Source: Leptospiraceae bacterium UBA2033
Lineage (GTDB): Bacteria; Spirochaetota; Leptospiria; Leptospirales; Leptospiraceae
DNA: 7,897 nucleotides
NCBI GenBank assembly: GCA_002333425.1
Contig: DDBL01000009.1
Coordinates: forward strand, 68,787-76,683
Reading direction: 5' to 3'
Of the stretch, positions 1 to 5,865 are shown piece after piece. The position numbers and the translations under genes are program-made. The notes beneath the pieces were generated by a model that ran no database searches, was not told the origin of the DNA, and was given only the letters and a program-made list of their open reading frames with translations. Within the stretch, counting starts at the first letter, position 1. Each line of letters opens with the position of its first letter.

Positions 1-19
1 AATGACTCTCTTTGATTCT

Positions 20-38
20 CTCTGTGCCTCTGTGGCAA
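20..38 (-). repeat. Partial octamer-arm repeat (arm of an element extending left of the window)
   Basis: Read on the minus strand this is TTG followed by CCACAGAG and GCACAGAG, the same octamers that build the arms of the elements at 3442-3607 and 4548-4736. Beyond the octamers the minus strand continues into a degenerate AGAATCAAAGAG-like tail. That tail resembles the inner flank of the right arm of the 4548-4736 element. Its orientation (TTG end towards the gene at 110) makes it the right arm of a further copy whose other arm would lie outside the window. Only two of the usual three octamers are well conserved. Confidence 0.7.
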
Positions 39-109
39 TAACTTATGCTGAGTAGTTTCAAAATAAATAATGATTGAATCAAAGTCGAAAATAGCCGAAT
101 CTTACTACA

Positions 110-988
110 ATGAAACGTATACTTATAGTTATCTTAATAATATTTTTAAATTGGAATGGATTTGCAAATGAAAAATCCCAGTTACTTATAAAGGATTTTT
201 TTGGTACGGTTGTCAATTGGACAAAATTACAAATTTCGCTGGATGTTTCCGAAAAATTACCTCGTGTAATTATCGATGTAAATGATTCTGAATATGGGAA
301 AGAAAACACTGCGTATAATATTTCTGAAGCTAGAAATAAAAGTCTTCTGAAAGCAAAAGAAAAAATAAAAATCCATTTCATTAGATCAATCGAATCGATT
401 CGATTAAACGAAAATTTTACTATTTTAGAAAGAGTAAATGTAGATGAAAAATTTAGAGAAAGGTTCAATGAATTTTTTCTAAATGAATCAAGTGAGATCA
501 AAGTAAAATATATTCAAGATGAAGTTTATGTGGAGTCGCTAACTAAATTAATTGGAGTTAGAGGACTTTTAAATTACTTAGATGTGGAATATGACTCTGA
601 GAATTTTCCAGAGTTTCCACCGATTGCTGTCTCTGAAGCTTATTCAGGTTTGATTATAGATGCTAGGCATTTAGATGTGAATCCTTCTTTGTTTCCCAAA
701 ATTATAACAGACAAAGGTCTAGAAATTTATTCCACAAATGTTGTGAATAAAAACTTTGCCATAGACAACGGTTTTGTGATTTATCTGAATGATCCTGTTA
801 AAGCTATGAAACATCCTAGAGTTGGTGAAAATCCATACTTTGTTGTAGCGACTAACGTTATAGGAAAAAATAAAACGTTAGTAACAATTCCAACAAAAGA
901 GGCAATAAAAATTCTTTCTTCAAAAGATACAAGAAAGAATTTAAAGAAATGTAAAGTAATTATTTTATTGCGAAAGCAACTTTCTTAA
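110..988 (+). CDS. Exported LPP20/FlgT-like protein of unknown role
   Basis: This 292-aa protein begins with a signal peptide: K2-R3, a hydrophobic stretch at about 4-14, and a likely cleavage near residues 19-20 (NGFA/NE). It has no lipobox cysteine, so it is probably periplasmic or secreted rather than a lipoprotein. Residues about 65-110 (SEARNKSLLKAKEKI) look like the alanine/lysine-rich helix of LPP20- and FlgT-type domains. Residues 178-210 (YSGLIIDARHLDVNPSLFPK, then a KGLEIYS turn) match a C-terminal pattern I associate with such exported proteins, usually seen as GL-DARGL-PALSPKI-D-G-EVY. The end (KKCKVIILL) fits the closing strand of that domain. A FlgT-like link to flagella is only inferred. 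The ATG at 110 is chosen because the signal peptide starts there, but no clear Shine-Dalgarno precedes it. The last 29 nt overlap the convergent gene on the other strand. Confidence 0.8.
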   Translation: MKRILIVILIIFLNWNGFANEKSQLLIKDFFGTVVNWTKLQISLDVSEKLPRVIIDVNDSEYGKENTAYNISEARNKSLLKAKEKIKIHFIRSIESIRLNENFTILERVNVDEKFRERFNEFFLNESSEIKVKYIQDEVYVESLTKLIGVRGLLNYLDVEYDSENFPEFPPIAVSEAYSGLIIDARHLDVNPSLFPKIITDKGLEIYSTNVVNKNFAIDNGFVIYLNDPVKAMKHPRVGENPYFVVATNVIGKNKTLVTIPTKEAIKILSSKDTRKNLKKCKVIILLRKQLS

Positions 989-1757
989 ATACTTCTTCAG
1001 CCTTTGCATATTCAGCGTTAAACAGGTAAGCAAAACCTAAATCTTTCAATTCTGCATCTGATAAAATTTCTTTTTTCTCAAATTCAGAAATTTTATTTAT
1101 CACTGGTTTAAATTCATTTCTTTTTTCTTCAAAGGAGGGTAATTCTCGTTTGCCTGGGATTTTACCAAATAAAAGTTGTGCTTCCTTGTATTTTCCAAGT
1201 GCATTTAGCGAAAGTCCAGCTTTTAGGTAGATATCATAATTTGTATCAAGAAGTTTATATACTGATTTAAAATATTGAATCAATTCATTGTACTTCTTTA
1301 GTTCAAAATAACATTCTATACGCTCTTTTATAAATTCATTTGGATTTCCATGACGTTTTAACGATAAATCCATAACTTTCAGGCAGTCTTCAAAACTTTC
1401 CGATTCATAAGTAACCTTCACAGCGAAGTTAACAATGATTAGGCAAAGAGGTGGATTATTTTTTTCAAGGTATTCCTTACACTTCTGTAAAGACAAAGAT
1501 TTATTTCCATTATAATAAGCATGATAGGCGTTAACAAGCGGAGTAAAAACGGATAATCCGCTACTGGAAAGTCCAACAAAGTCCATTTCATTTCTAAAGC
1601 CCATTTCATACTTCGCTAAAATTCCTAAATGGTTTAACAGTGTGTTCGAAGGATTTTGTAATGCGATAGTTATCACGTCCTCGTACGATCCAACCTCAAA
1701 GCTTTCCCAGGTTTCTCTCTCTAAATTATTTGCAGATTGTTTTGTCGATTGAATCAT
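960..1757 (-). CDS. TPR-like repeat protein
   Basis: This 265-aa, apparently cytoplasmic protein has no signal peptide or membrane segment. Helix pairs with tetratricopeptide spacing are visible at about 174-199 (YLKAGLSLNALGKYKEAQLLF) and 235-262 (LKDLGFAYLFNAEYAKAEEVF). Weaker pairs lie at about 105-133 and 143-168. TPR folds are protein-binding scaffolds, and the sequence does not reveal the partner. The start is well supported by AGGGGG 8 nt upstream (1766-1771 on the minus strand). The gene is separated from asnS, on the same strand upstream, by 342 bp and so is probably transcribed separately. Its 3' end overlaps the convergent exported-protein gene by 29 nt, leaving no room for a terminator between them. 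Calling it a TPR protein is fairly safe, but nothing more specific can be said. Confidence 0.82.
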   Translation of the reverse strand: MIQSTKQSANNLERETWESFEVGSYEDVITIALQNPSNTLLNHLGILAKYEMGFRNEMDFVGLSSSGLSVFTPLVNAYHAYYNGNKSLSLQKCKEYLEKNNPPLCLIIVNFAVKVTYESESFEDCLKVMDLSLKRHGNPNEFIKERIECYFELKKYNELIQYFKSVYKLLDTNYDIYLKAGLSLNALGKYKEAQLLFGKIPGKRELPSFEEKRNEFKPVINKISEFEKKEILSDAELKDLGFAYLFNAEYAKAEEVFKKVAFAIK

Positions 1758-1765
1758 CTAAAAAT

Positions 1766-1771
1766 CCCCCT
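1766..1771 (-). promoter_or_regulatory. Strong Shine-Dalgarno of the TPR gene
   Basis: The minus strand reads AGGGGG, then 8 nt, then the ATG at 1757-1755. It is the best-placed ribosome binding site in the window and fixes the start of the TPR gene. Confidence 0.75.
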
Positions 1772-1807
1772 ATGTCCCTTAAAGATTCGGTAGATTTCTA
1801 AAATAGT

Positions 1808-1835
1808 TTTATAGTTTTTTTTATTTTGCTTTAAA
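1808..1835 (-). promoter_or_regulatory. Possible sigma-70 promoter of the TPR gene
   Basis: On the minus strand TTTAAA (1830-1835) and TATAAA (1808-1813) are separated by 16 bp, which would give a start near 1801 and a leader of about 45 nt. The region is so AT-rich that such matches arise easily, so this is tentative. Confidence 0.3.
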
Positions 1836-1865
1836 TAACTATGTATAAACATTTTAGAGCATGAG

Positions 1866-1882
1866 AAGGTGCGAACTACCTT
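1866..1882 (+). other. Short hairpin competing with the downstream terminator-like hairpin
   Basis: AAGGT (1866-1870) pairs with ACCTT (1878-1882) around the 7-nt loop GCGAACT. Bases 1879-1882 are also the first four bases of the left stem of the next hairpin (1879-1896), so the two structures exclude each other. This is the geometry of an attenuator, although no + strand gene follows. Confidence 0.4.
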
Positions 1883-1903
1883 ATACCGGTATGGGGCTTT
1901 TTT
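1879..1903 (+). terminator. Terminator-like hairpin and T tract, no obvious + strand gene
   Basis: CCTTATA (1879-1885) pairs with TATGGGG (1890-1896), seven pairs including two G-U wobbles, around the loop CCGG. C1897 and six T residues (1898-1903) follow. On the minus strand the two wobbles become C-A mismatches, so the structure favours a + strand transcript. The nearest + gene ends about 900 nt upstream at 988. The hairpin may therefore end a small unannotated RNA or a transcript antisense to the TPR gene, or it may be chance. Confidence 0.4.
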
Positions 1904-1987
1904 ATCATTGTGCTACTTGAAGAAAGATATGATAAAATTAATCAATCATGAACAAACGAAGGGTGGCAATAATACTTAATCTTTTTT

Positions 1988-2051
1988 ATCCGTGCTCTCC
2001 CCCCTTCGCTCCAAGTTTTCGCGACCTAAGCCTTCGCCTGTTCATCCGTGG
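1988..2051. repeat. ATCCGTG-type dispersed repeat, split by a GC-rich 46-bp segment
   Basis: ATCCGTG (1988-1994) and TTCATCCGTGG (2041-2051) join cleanly to ATCCGTGTTCATCCGTGG, two tandem decamer-like units. This resembles a short interspersed repeat common in intergenic DNA of several bacterial phyla. Between the halves lies 1995-2040, which is 28/46 G+C by direct count, far above the surroundings. It contains CCTTCGC twice and the palindrome TCGCGA. Whether it is an insertion or a divergent part of the repeat cannot be decided from one copy. Confidence 0.5.
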
Positions 2052-2071
2052 TAATCTTTTAATTTTTATTA

Positions 2072-2085
2072 AAGCGAGTTCGCGC
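2072..2085 (-). terminator. Weak hairpin after asnS, possible terminator
   Basis: On the minus strand AGCG pairs with CGCT around the loop CGAACT, 14 nt past the asnS stop codon, and is followed by TTTAATAAAAATT. The stem is only four G/C-rich pairs and the T run is broken by A residues, so it would be a weak intrinsic terminator at best. No better candidate lies closer to the asnS stop. Confidence 0.3.
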
Positions 2086-2099
2086 TAATCAATGTACTT

Positions 2100-3389
2100 T
2101 TAAGGATAAAGCCTTCCCATAAGACGTGGAAATGGAATACATTCGCGAACATGTGGCAATCCACAAATCCAAGCGACGAGTCTCTCTAATCCAAGACCAA
2201 AACCAGCGTGAGGAACAGAGCCATATTTTCGTAAATCCAAATACCAAGAGTAACTATCCACTGGGAGGTTTTCCTCTTTTAGCCGCTCTACAATCTTATC
2301 GTAGTTTTCCTCACGCTCTGATCCTCCAATGATCTCCCCCACTCCCTCTGGTGCAATCAAATCAGCACAAAGCACAGTTCTTTCATCTTCTGGATTTTGT
2401 TTCATGTAAAATGCTTTAATAGACCTAGGATAATTCATTACAAACACAGGTCCATCAAAATGAGTGGTTAAAATATTTTCTCTTTCAGCATTAATATCTT
2501 CTCCCCATTCTATTGCCTCACCTTTTGATTGTAAAATTTCAATCGCTTCGTTGTATAAAATTCGTTTAAAAGGTTTAGTTACATATCCCAAGATTTTTTC
2601 TGGATCACGCTCTAGAATTTTTAAATGATTTAGCGACGAATCGATAGTAGCCGTTACAATTTTACGAATAAAGTCTTCTTGTAAGTCTATGTTTTCCTTG
2701 TTGTGATAGTTGGCAGTTTCTGCTTCTAACATCCAAAATTCGGTCAAATGTCTTCTGGTTTTACTTTTCTCTGCTCGAAAGGTTGGACCAAAACAATACA
2801 CTTGTGTATGAGCAAAAATCGCTGTTTCCAAATACAGTTGACCTGTTTGGGCTAAGTATGCTTTGCCTTCATCGAAGTATTCTGTTTCGAATAACGTTCC
2901 CGCACTTTCTCCAACAGAGCCTGTAAGAATGGGAGTATCAATTAACACATAATGGTTTTCATGAAAATACTTTCGAATTTGAAAGGAAAGTTCGTTTCTA
3001 ATTTGTAAAATCGAAAGTTGTCTTTTAGATCTAAGCCAGAGATGGCGATTGTTGTGTAAAAAATCAGGTCCATGTTCTTTGGGAGTTATCGGATAATCAT
3101 GCGAATCCCCTATTACTATATAGGAATCCAAAATGATTTCATAGCCTAACTCTGATTTTTCAGAGACAACTAACGTCCCTTTTACTTCAAGAGAAACTTC
3201 TTGTGCTAACGATTTGATTTTTTCAAATTCAGCTTCCCCTAGTTTTTCTTTTTCACAAACTACTTGGATAATTTTTCCAGAGTTTCGAATTTGTAAAAAT
3301 TGGATTTTGTTATTGCCTCTTTTAGCGTGTACCCAGCCAGAAAGTGTGACAGATTTGTTTACATTGTTAGTAAGATCATGCAGATTCAT
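2100..3389 (-). CDS. asnS: Asparaginyl-tRNA synthetase
   Basis: AsnRS is a cytoplasmic class IIb aminoacyl-tRNA synthetase. It activates asparagine with ATP and charges tRNA-Asn. The 429-aa protein has the full family layout. An N-terminal OB-fold anticodon-binding domain spans about 1-100 (SGWVHAKRGNNKIQFLQIR at 17-35). Motif 1 lies around 134-155 with Pro153. Motif 2 is at 203-224 (TFRAEKSKTRRHLTEFWMLE, with Arg205 and Glu207). Motif 3 is at 396-405 (GFGLGLERLV, with Arg403). The strings QLYLETAIFAHTQVYCFGP and WICGLPHVRECIPFPR distinguish it from aspartyl-tRNA synthetase. The length is within the usual range and the frame is intact. The ATG at 3389 gives a standard N-terminus, though no strong Shine-Dalgarno is visible. 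Having this enzyme implies that Asn-tRNA can be made directly, without depending on amidation of Asp-tRNA. The gene diverges from the methyltransferase, with a repeat element between them. Confidence 0.97.
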   Translation of the reverse strand: MNLHDLTNNVNKSVTLSGWVHAKRGNNKIQFLQIRNSGKIIQVVCEKEKLGEAEFEKIKSLAQEVSLEVKGTLVVSEKSELGYEIILDSYIVIGDSHDYPITPKEHGPDFLHNNRHLWLRSKRQLSILQIRNELSFQIRKYFHENHYVLIDTPILTGSVGESAGTLFETEYFDEGKAYLAQTGQLYLETAIFAHTQVYCFGPTFRAEKSKTRRHLTEFWMLEAETANYHNKENIDLQEDFIRKIVTATIDSSLNHLKILERDPEKILGYVTKPFKRILYNEAIEILQSKGEAIEWGEDINAERENILTTHFDGPVFVMNYPRSIKAFYMKQNPEDERTVLCADLIAPEGVGEIIGGSEREENYDKIVERLKEENLPVDSYSWYLDLRKYGSVPHAGFGLGLERLVAWICGLPHVRECIPFPRLMGRLYP

Positions 3390-3441
3390 GAATCGAAGAT
3401 TTTAGAAATACAAAAATTGAAAAGAAGAAAAAAGAATTTAT

Positions 3442-3607
3442 TGCCACAGAGGCGCAGAGACACGGAGGAAAATTGATGTTTTCGAAATGCGAATTGGTAA
3501 TTTTATTTCCTATCTATCGGATTATCTCCAATCACTCTTTTAATGCTTGCATTCGAATAAACAAAGTTTATTCAAAAAAACTCTGTGCCTCCGTGTCTCT
3601 GTGGCAA
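3442..3607. repeat. 166-bp inverted-repeat element with octamer arms (copy 1)
   Basis: The left arm (3442-3469) reads TTGCCACAGAG and continues into octamers GCGCAGAG and ACACGGAG. The right arm (3581-3607), read on the minus strand, is TTGCCACAGAG followed by ACACGGAG and GCACAGAG. Each arm is TTG plus three tandem octamers of consensus nCRCnGAG, and the two arms face each other. The 111-bp interior has no ORF of note but includes a perfect 8-bp hairpin at 3555-3573. The element fills most of the gap between the divergent asnS and methyltransferase genes, so it lies in or next to both promoter regions. No transposase is present; if the element is mobile it would have to be moved in trans. 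Confidence 0.8.
3555..3573. other. Perfect AT-rich hairpin inside element copy 1
   Basis: GAATAAAC (3555-3562) and GTTTATTC (3566-3573) form an uninterrupted 8-bp stem with the loop AAA. It ends 7 bp before the right octamer arm, separated from it by a run of seven A. Confidence 0.6.
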
Positions 3608-3648
3608 ACCATCTTTTTAAGATTGCAGGTCTAAACGAAGTTCAAAAA

Positions 3649-3660
3649 ATGACAGCATGA
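3649..3660 (+). promoter_or_regulatory. Mini upstream ORF (Met-Thr-Ala-stop) overlapping the methyltransferase start
   Basis: ATG at 3649 opens a three-codon frame, ATG ACA GCA TGA. Its stop overlaps the methyltransferase start in the sequence ATGA (3657-3660). The only nearby Shine-Dalgarno-like string, GAAG at 3637-3640, is 8 nt from this first ATG and 16 nt from the gene start. Ribosomes might therefore enter at the mini ORF and reinitiate. It may equally be chance. Confidence 0.3.
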
Positions 3661-4523
3661 GTAGCACATACAAATTAATTGACTCTGGGGATTATGAAAA
3701 ACTAGAAATCATAGGTGGATTCAAATTAATCCGACCCGCATTAGGTTCTCCTTATAAAAAAACCAATCCAAAACTATGGGAAAAACCAGACGCGCATTAT
3801 ATTAAAAATGATACTGGAAGTGGACAATGGAAATTCTTTCGCAAAATTCCCGAAAGTTTTACCATCGAATTAGGAAATCTTTCTGCAAAAATCAAACTTA
3901 CTCCCTTTGGGCATATTGGGATTTTCCCCGAACAAAGTGAAAACTGGAACTTAATTCAAAAAATGGGAGATATACAAAATAACTTTGAAGTCCTAAATTT
4001 GTTTGCGTATTCTGGTATGTCTACTCTAGCAGCGTTAAATGGGAATTATCCGGTGTGCCATGTAGATTCTTCTAAAGGAATGATAGCATGGGCAAGAGAA
4101 AATGCGAATCTTTCTGGTCTTGCAGATAAAAAAGTACGTTGGATTGAAGATGATGTTTTGAAATTTCTAAAACGAGAGGTAAAACGAAATCACCCTTACA
4201 AAGGATTTATTCTAGACCCACCAACTTATGGACGTGGTGCAAAAGGAGAAATTTGGAAAATAGAAAATGATTTAATTCCTTTAATTGAAGAGATGATGAA
4301 ACTTTGTGAGAATAAACCAGAGTTTGTAATTCTCTCTTGTCACTCGACGGGGTTTACACCTCTTACCCTCACTCGAATTTTACAATCTTACATCAAATCA
4401 GAAGGTTCCTATTTTTCCAAAGAACTTTCTATTCCAGAAGATGCTGGCGGTAAACTTCCTGGTGGATTTTGTGCTTATTTTTTGAGTAAAAAATTCTCTA
4501 GTCTCTATTCACATTTTAAATAA
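3657..4523 (+). CDS. Class I SAM-dependent methyltransferase, RlmI-like without PUA domain
   Basis: This is a predicted cytoplasmic, probably RNA-directed methyltransferase of the COG1092/Methyltrans_SAM type; substrate and methylated base are not known from sequence. The 288-aa protein opens with YKLIDSGDYEKLE (5-17) and TPFGHIGIFPEQSENW (82-97), both typical of this subfamily. The SAM site is clear: motif I VLNLFAYSG (112-120), acidic Asp137 in HVDSSK ending motif II, and Asp165-Asp166 in the next strand. The catalytic-region motif DPPTYGRG is at 187-194, where relatives such as RlmI have DPPKF. It lacks the N-terminal PUA domain of RlmI, but this short form is usual for the subfamily and is not a truncation. 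No other in-frame start exists upstream before a stop at 3618-3620. Downstream lies a repeat element and then a convergent gene, so it is probably monocistronic. Confidence 0.9.
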   Translation: MSSTYKLIDSGDYEKLEIIGGFKLIRPALGSPYKKTNPKLWEKPDAHYIKNDTGSGQWKFFRKIPESFTIELGNLSAKIKLTPFGHIGIFPEQSENWNLIQKMGDIQNNFEVLNLFAYSGMSTLAALNGNYPVCHVDSSKGMIAWARENANLSGLADKKVRWIEDDVLKFLKREVKRNHPYKGFILDPPTYGRGAKGEIWKIENDLIPLIEEMMKLCENKPEFVILSCHSTGFTPLTLTRILQSYIKSEGSYFSKELSIPEDAGGKLPGGFCAYFLSKKFSSLYSHFK

Positions 4524-4610
4524 AAAAGTGTCACTATTAAGTGCGGTTTGCCACAGAGACACTGAGACACAGAGATTTTGGAGTTGTGTTAGTTTTTGTA
4601 AAGAGAGTTG

Positions 4611-4625
4611 ATTCAAAATTTGAAT
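4611..4625. other. 15-bp palindrome inside element copy 2
   Basis: ATTCAAAATTTGAAT is a perfect palindrome around a central A. Its arms are too close for a stable hairpin, so if functional it would be as a DNA site. AT-rich context makes chance plausible. Confidence 0.4.
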
Positions 4626-4629
4626 TCAA

Positions 4630-4656
4630 TTTTTGTGTTGTAATAACAAACAAAAA
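4630..4656. other. Imperfect hairpin inside element copy 2
   Basis: TTTTTGT-g-TTGT (4630-4641) pairs with ACAA-ACAAAAA (4646-4656) over 11 pairs with one bulged G and the loop AATA. It lies near the middle of the element. Confidence 0.5.
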
Positions 4657-4763
4657 GCTTAGATTAATAAACGTGGCTATACTCTGTGTAATTGAATCTC
4701 TTGGAATTTCTCTGCGACTCTGTGCCTCGGTGGCAGATATTCTTATTAGTAGTTATAAAAAAG

Positions 4764-5804
4764 TTAAGGTGTTATGATGTCATAAAGACCTAAGTGTTGT
4801 AACATTTTTGCTCTATCTCTTAGGATCTCTCTTGGAATTTTTTTAATCTCAATTGTACCAATATCAGTGCATTTGACTTTATCCCCTGGTTTTACAAATG
4901 CTGTTAGAGTTCCTGTATCTAATTCTGGAGATAAACCAATATTTCCTTTTGTATCCATGACAATCAGTTTAATTCTTTTGCCTTTAATTGCATTGATTTG
5001 AAATTTATTGTTTTCCAAGTAACTAGTAGATGCATTTTTGTAGTCAATTCCTACTGACGTAATCGTGTTTGGTGGATTTACCTCCAGTGGAATTACTTTT
5101 CCCTCTAAACAAGTAGTATCTGGATTTGGATAATCCGCATTCCACCATTTAAAATCATCCATAGCTCTAAAGACTAAATTAGAACGGGAATTTTCTCCCG
5201 TGGTATCAGAAACTTCTTCTACAGCGGACAAACTTCCTTTTTCAATCCAACCTTCTCTTTCATCTAGTTTGTACATTTTCATTTTTCTGTTAGAATAGAT
5301 AAGGCTAGGGATTTCTACTTTTAGTTTAACACCTCGTTTTAAGTATAGCGGCTTATCATAATAAGACGCTGTAAGCTTAAACATTCCAGCAGATTCAAAT
5401 ATATTTGGGTTTGGGTTAAAGTAATACAAATCTATTCCAGCAGTGATAAAATCTAAATCATTATATACCTCAATCAATTCTAAAGTCAGAATATCTCCTC
5501 TTTTATAACTTGTAGGAAGAGAAATTGAATTGGCAGGAATTGTGATTTTTGTTCCAAATTTTCCTTGGATTATATTTTCCATTGTTGGATTAATTGAAAA
5601 TTCTTGTTTTTGTGGCTGAAACTGAGTTAAAAATAGAGGAATCGGATTATCAATCGTAACCTCTTTTTTAATTACTGGTTTTTTCTCGCCCTCTTCCCAA
5701 CCCCATTTTTTCTCAATTTTTTTAGTTGTTTCTTCGCTCTCTTGGGAATAAAGAACAGGACAAAAAAATACGGATAATAAAATAAAAAATACTAATTTTC
5801 TCAT
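4764..5804 (-). CDS. Exported protein with ZU5-like and carboxypeptidase-regulatory-like beta domains
   Basis: The 346-aa product has a signal peptide (MRKLVFFILLSVFFCPVLYS, cleavage near residue 20). Cys15 is preceded by FF and does not form a normal lipobox, so a soluble or loosely surface-associated protein is more likely than a lipoprotein. A charged linker follows (22-50). Residues about 77-166 resemble a ZU5-like domain: GTKITIPANSI, a strand pair with DLDFITAGIDLYYF, then FESAGMFKLTA. This pattern is common in exported proteins of Bacteroidetes and spirochaetes. Residues about 232-322 look like a carboxypeptidase-regulatory-like beta sandwich. No catalytic motif is seen, so adhesion or structure is the best guess. 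The reading frame extends 15 nt further to a TTG at 5819. I chose the ATG at 5804 because AGAGG lies 4 nt before it and because the signal peptide begins there. A good promoter precedes it. Confidence 0.82.
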   Translation of the reverse strand: MRKLVFFILLSVFFCPVLYSQESEETTKKIEKKWGWEEGEKKPVIKKEVTIDNPIPLFLTQFQPQKQEFSINPTMENIIQGKFGTKITIPANSISLPTSYKRGDILTLELIEVYNDLDFITAGIDLYYFNPNPNIFESAGMFKLTASYYDKPLYLKRGVKLKVEIPSLIYSNRKMKMYKLDEREGWIEKGSLSAVEEVSDTTGENSRSNLVFRAMDDFKWWNADYPNPDTTCLEGKVIPLEVNPPNTITSVGIDYKNASTSYLENNKFQINAIKGKRIKLIVMDTKGNIGLSPELDTGTLTAFVKPGDKVKCTDIGTIEIKKIPREILRDRAKMLQHLGLYDIITP

Positions 5805-5837
5805 TTGACCTCTTGCCAATTTGTTTTTTCCGCTATA

Positions 5838-5865
5838 ACTATCTAAATTTACTACTTAGTGTCAA
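5838..5865 (-). promoter_or_regulatory. Sigma-70-type promoter of the ZU5-like protein gene
   Basis: On the minus strand a perfect -35 TTGACA (5860-5865) and a -10 GATAGT (5838-5843, four of six to TATAAT) are separated by 16 bp. The start would fall near 5831, giving a leader of roughly 27 nt before the ATG at 5804. It is the most convincing promoter in the window. Confidence 0.55.

Larger units (their letters stand above)
1758..2099. other. 342-bp intergenic region between asnS and the TPR gene
   Basis: No plausible coding sequence was found here. The region contains the TPR gene's ribosome binding site and a possible promoter, a + strand hairpin pair ending in a T tract, a split ATCCGTG-type repeat, and a small hairpin just past the asnS stop. 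Each is listed separately. The stretch about 1910-1980 shows nothing I can name. Confidence 0.7.
4548..4736. repeat. 189-bp inverted-repeat element with octamer arms (copy 2)
   Basis: The left arm (4548-4574) is TTG plus CCACAGAG, ACACTGAG and ACACAGAG. The right arm (4710-4736), read on the minus strand, is CTG plus CCACCGAG, GCACAGAG and TCGCAGAG. The arms match at 21 of 27 positions and face each other. An extra ACACAGAG octamer (4682-4689, minus strand) sits inside. The interior differs from copy 1 but also carries hairpin-forming sequence (4630-4656 and 4611-4625). The element fills the gap between two convergent genes. A transcript running through it could fold on the arms, so it may help end transcription in both directions, but no U tract supports classical termination. 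Confidence 0.8.

Noticed and set aside
79..501. 140-codon minus strand open frame opposite the first gene
   Set aside because: Shadow of the 110-988 gene, which has a signal peptide and family-like motifs; the reverse product is Ser/Phe-rich low-complexity without motifs.
2126..2332. 68-codon + strand open frame inside asnS
   Set aside because: Antisense to the conserved 3' part of asnS, including motif 3; no ribosome binding site or recognisable product.
3214..3405. 63-codon + strand open frame over the asnS 5' end
   Set aside because: Antisense to the OB-fold region of asnS; no independent support.
3442..4736. CRISPR array
   Set aside because: The octamers are tandem within inverted arms; there are no regular repeat-spacer units and no cas genes.
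4541..4777. 78-codon + strand open frame (MRFATETLRHRD..., ending ...SLRLCASVADILISS...)
   Set aside because: It runs through inverted-repeat element copy 2; the RHRD and LRLCASVA strings are translations of the CACAGAG octamers and their reverse, an artefact often annotated as a hypothetical protein.
5805..5819. TTG start at 5819 adding five residues to the ZU5-like protein
   Set aside because: The AGAGG ribosome binding site lies inside this extension, directly before the ATG at 5804, where the signal peptide begins.
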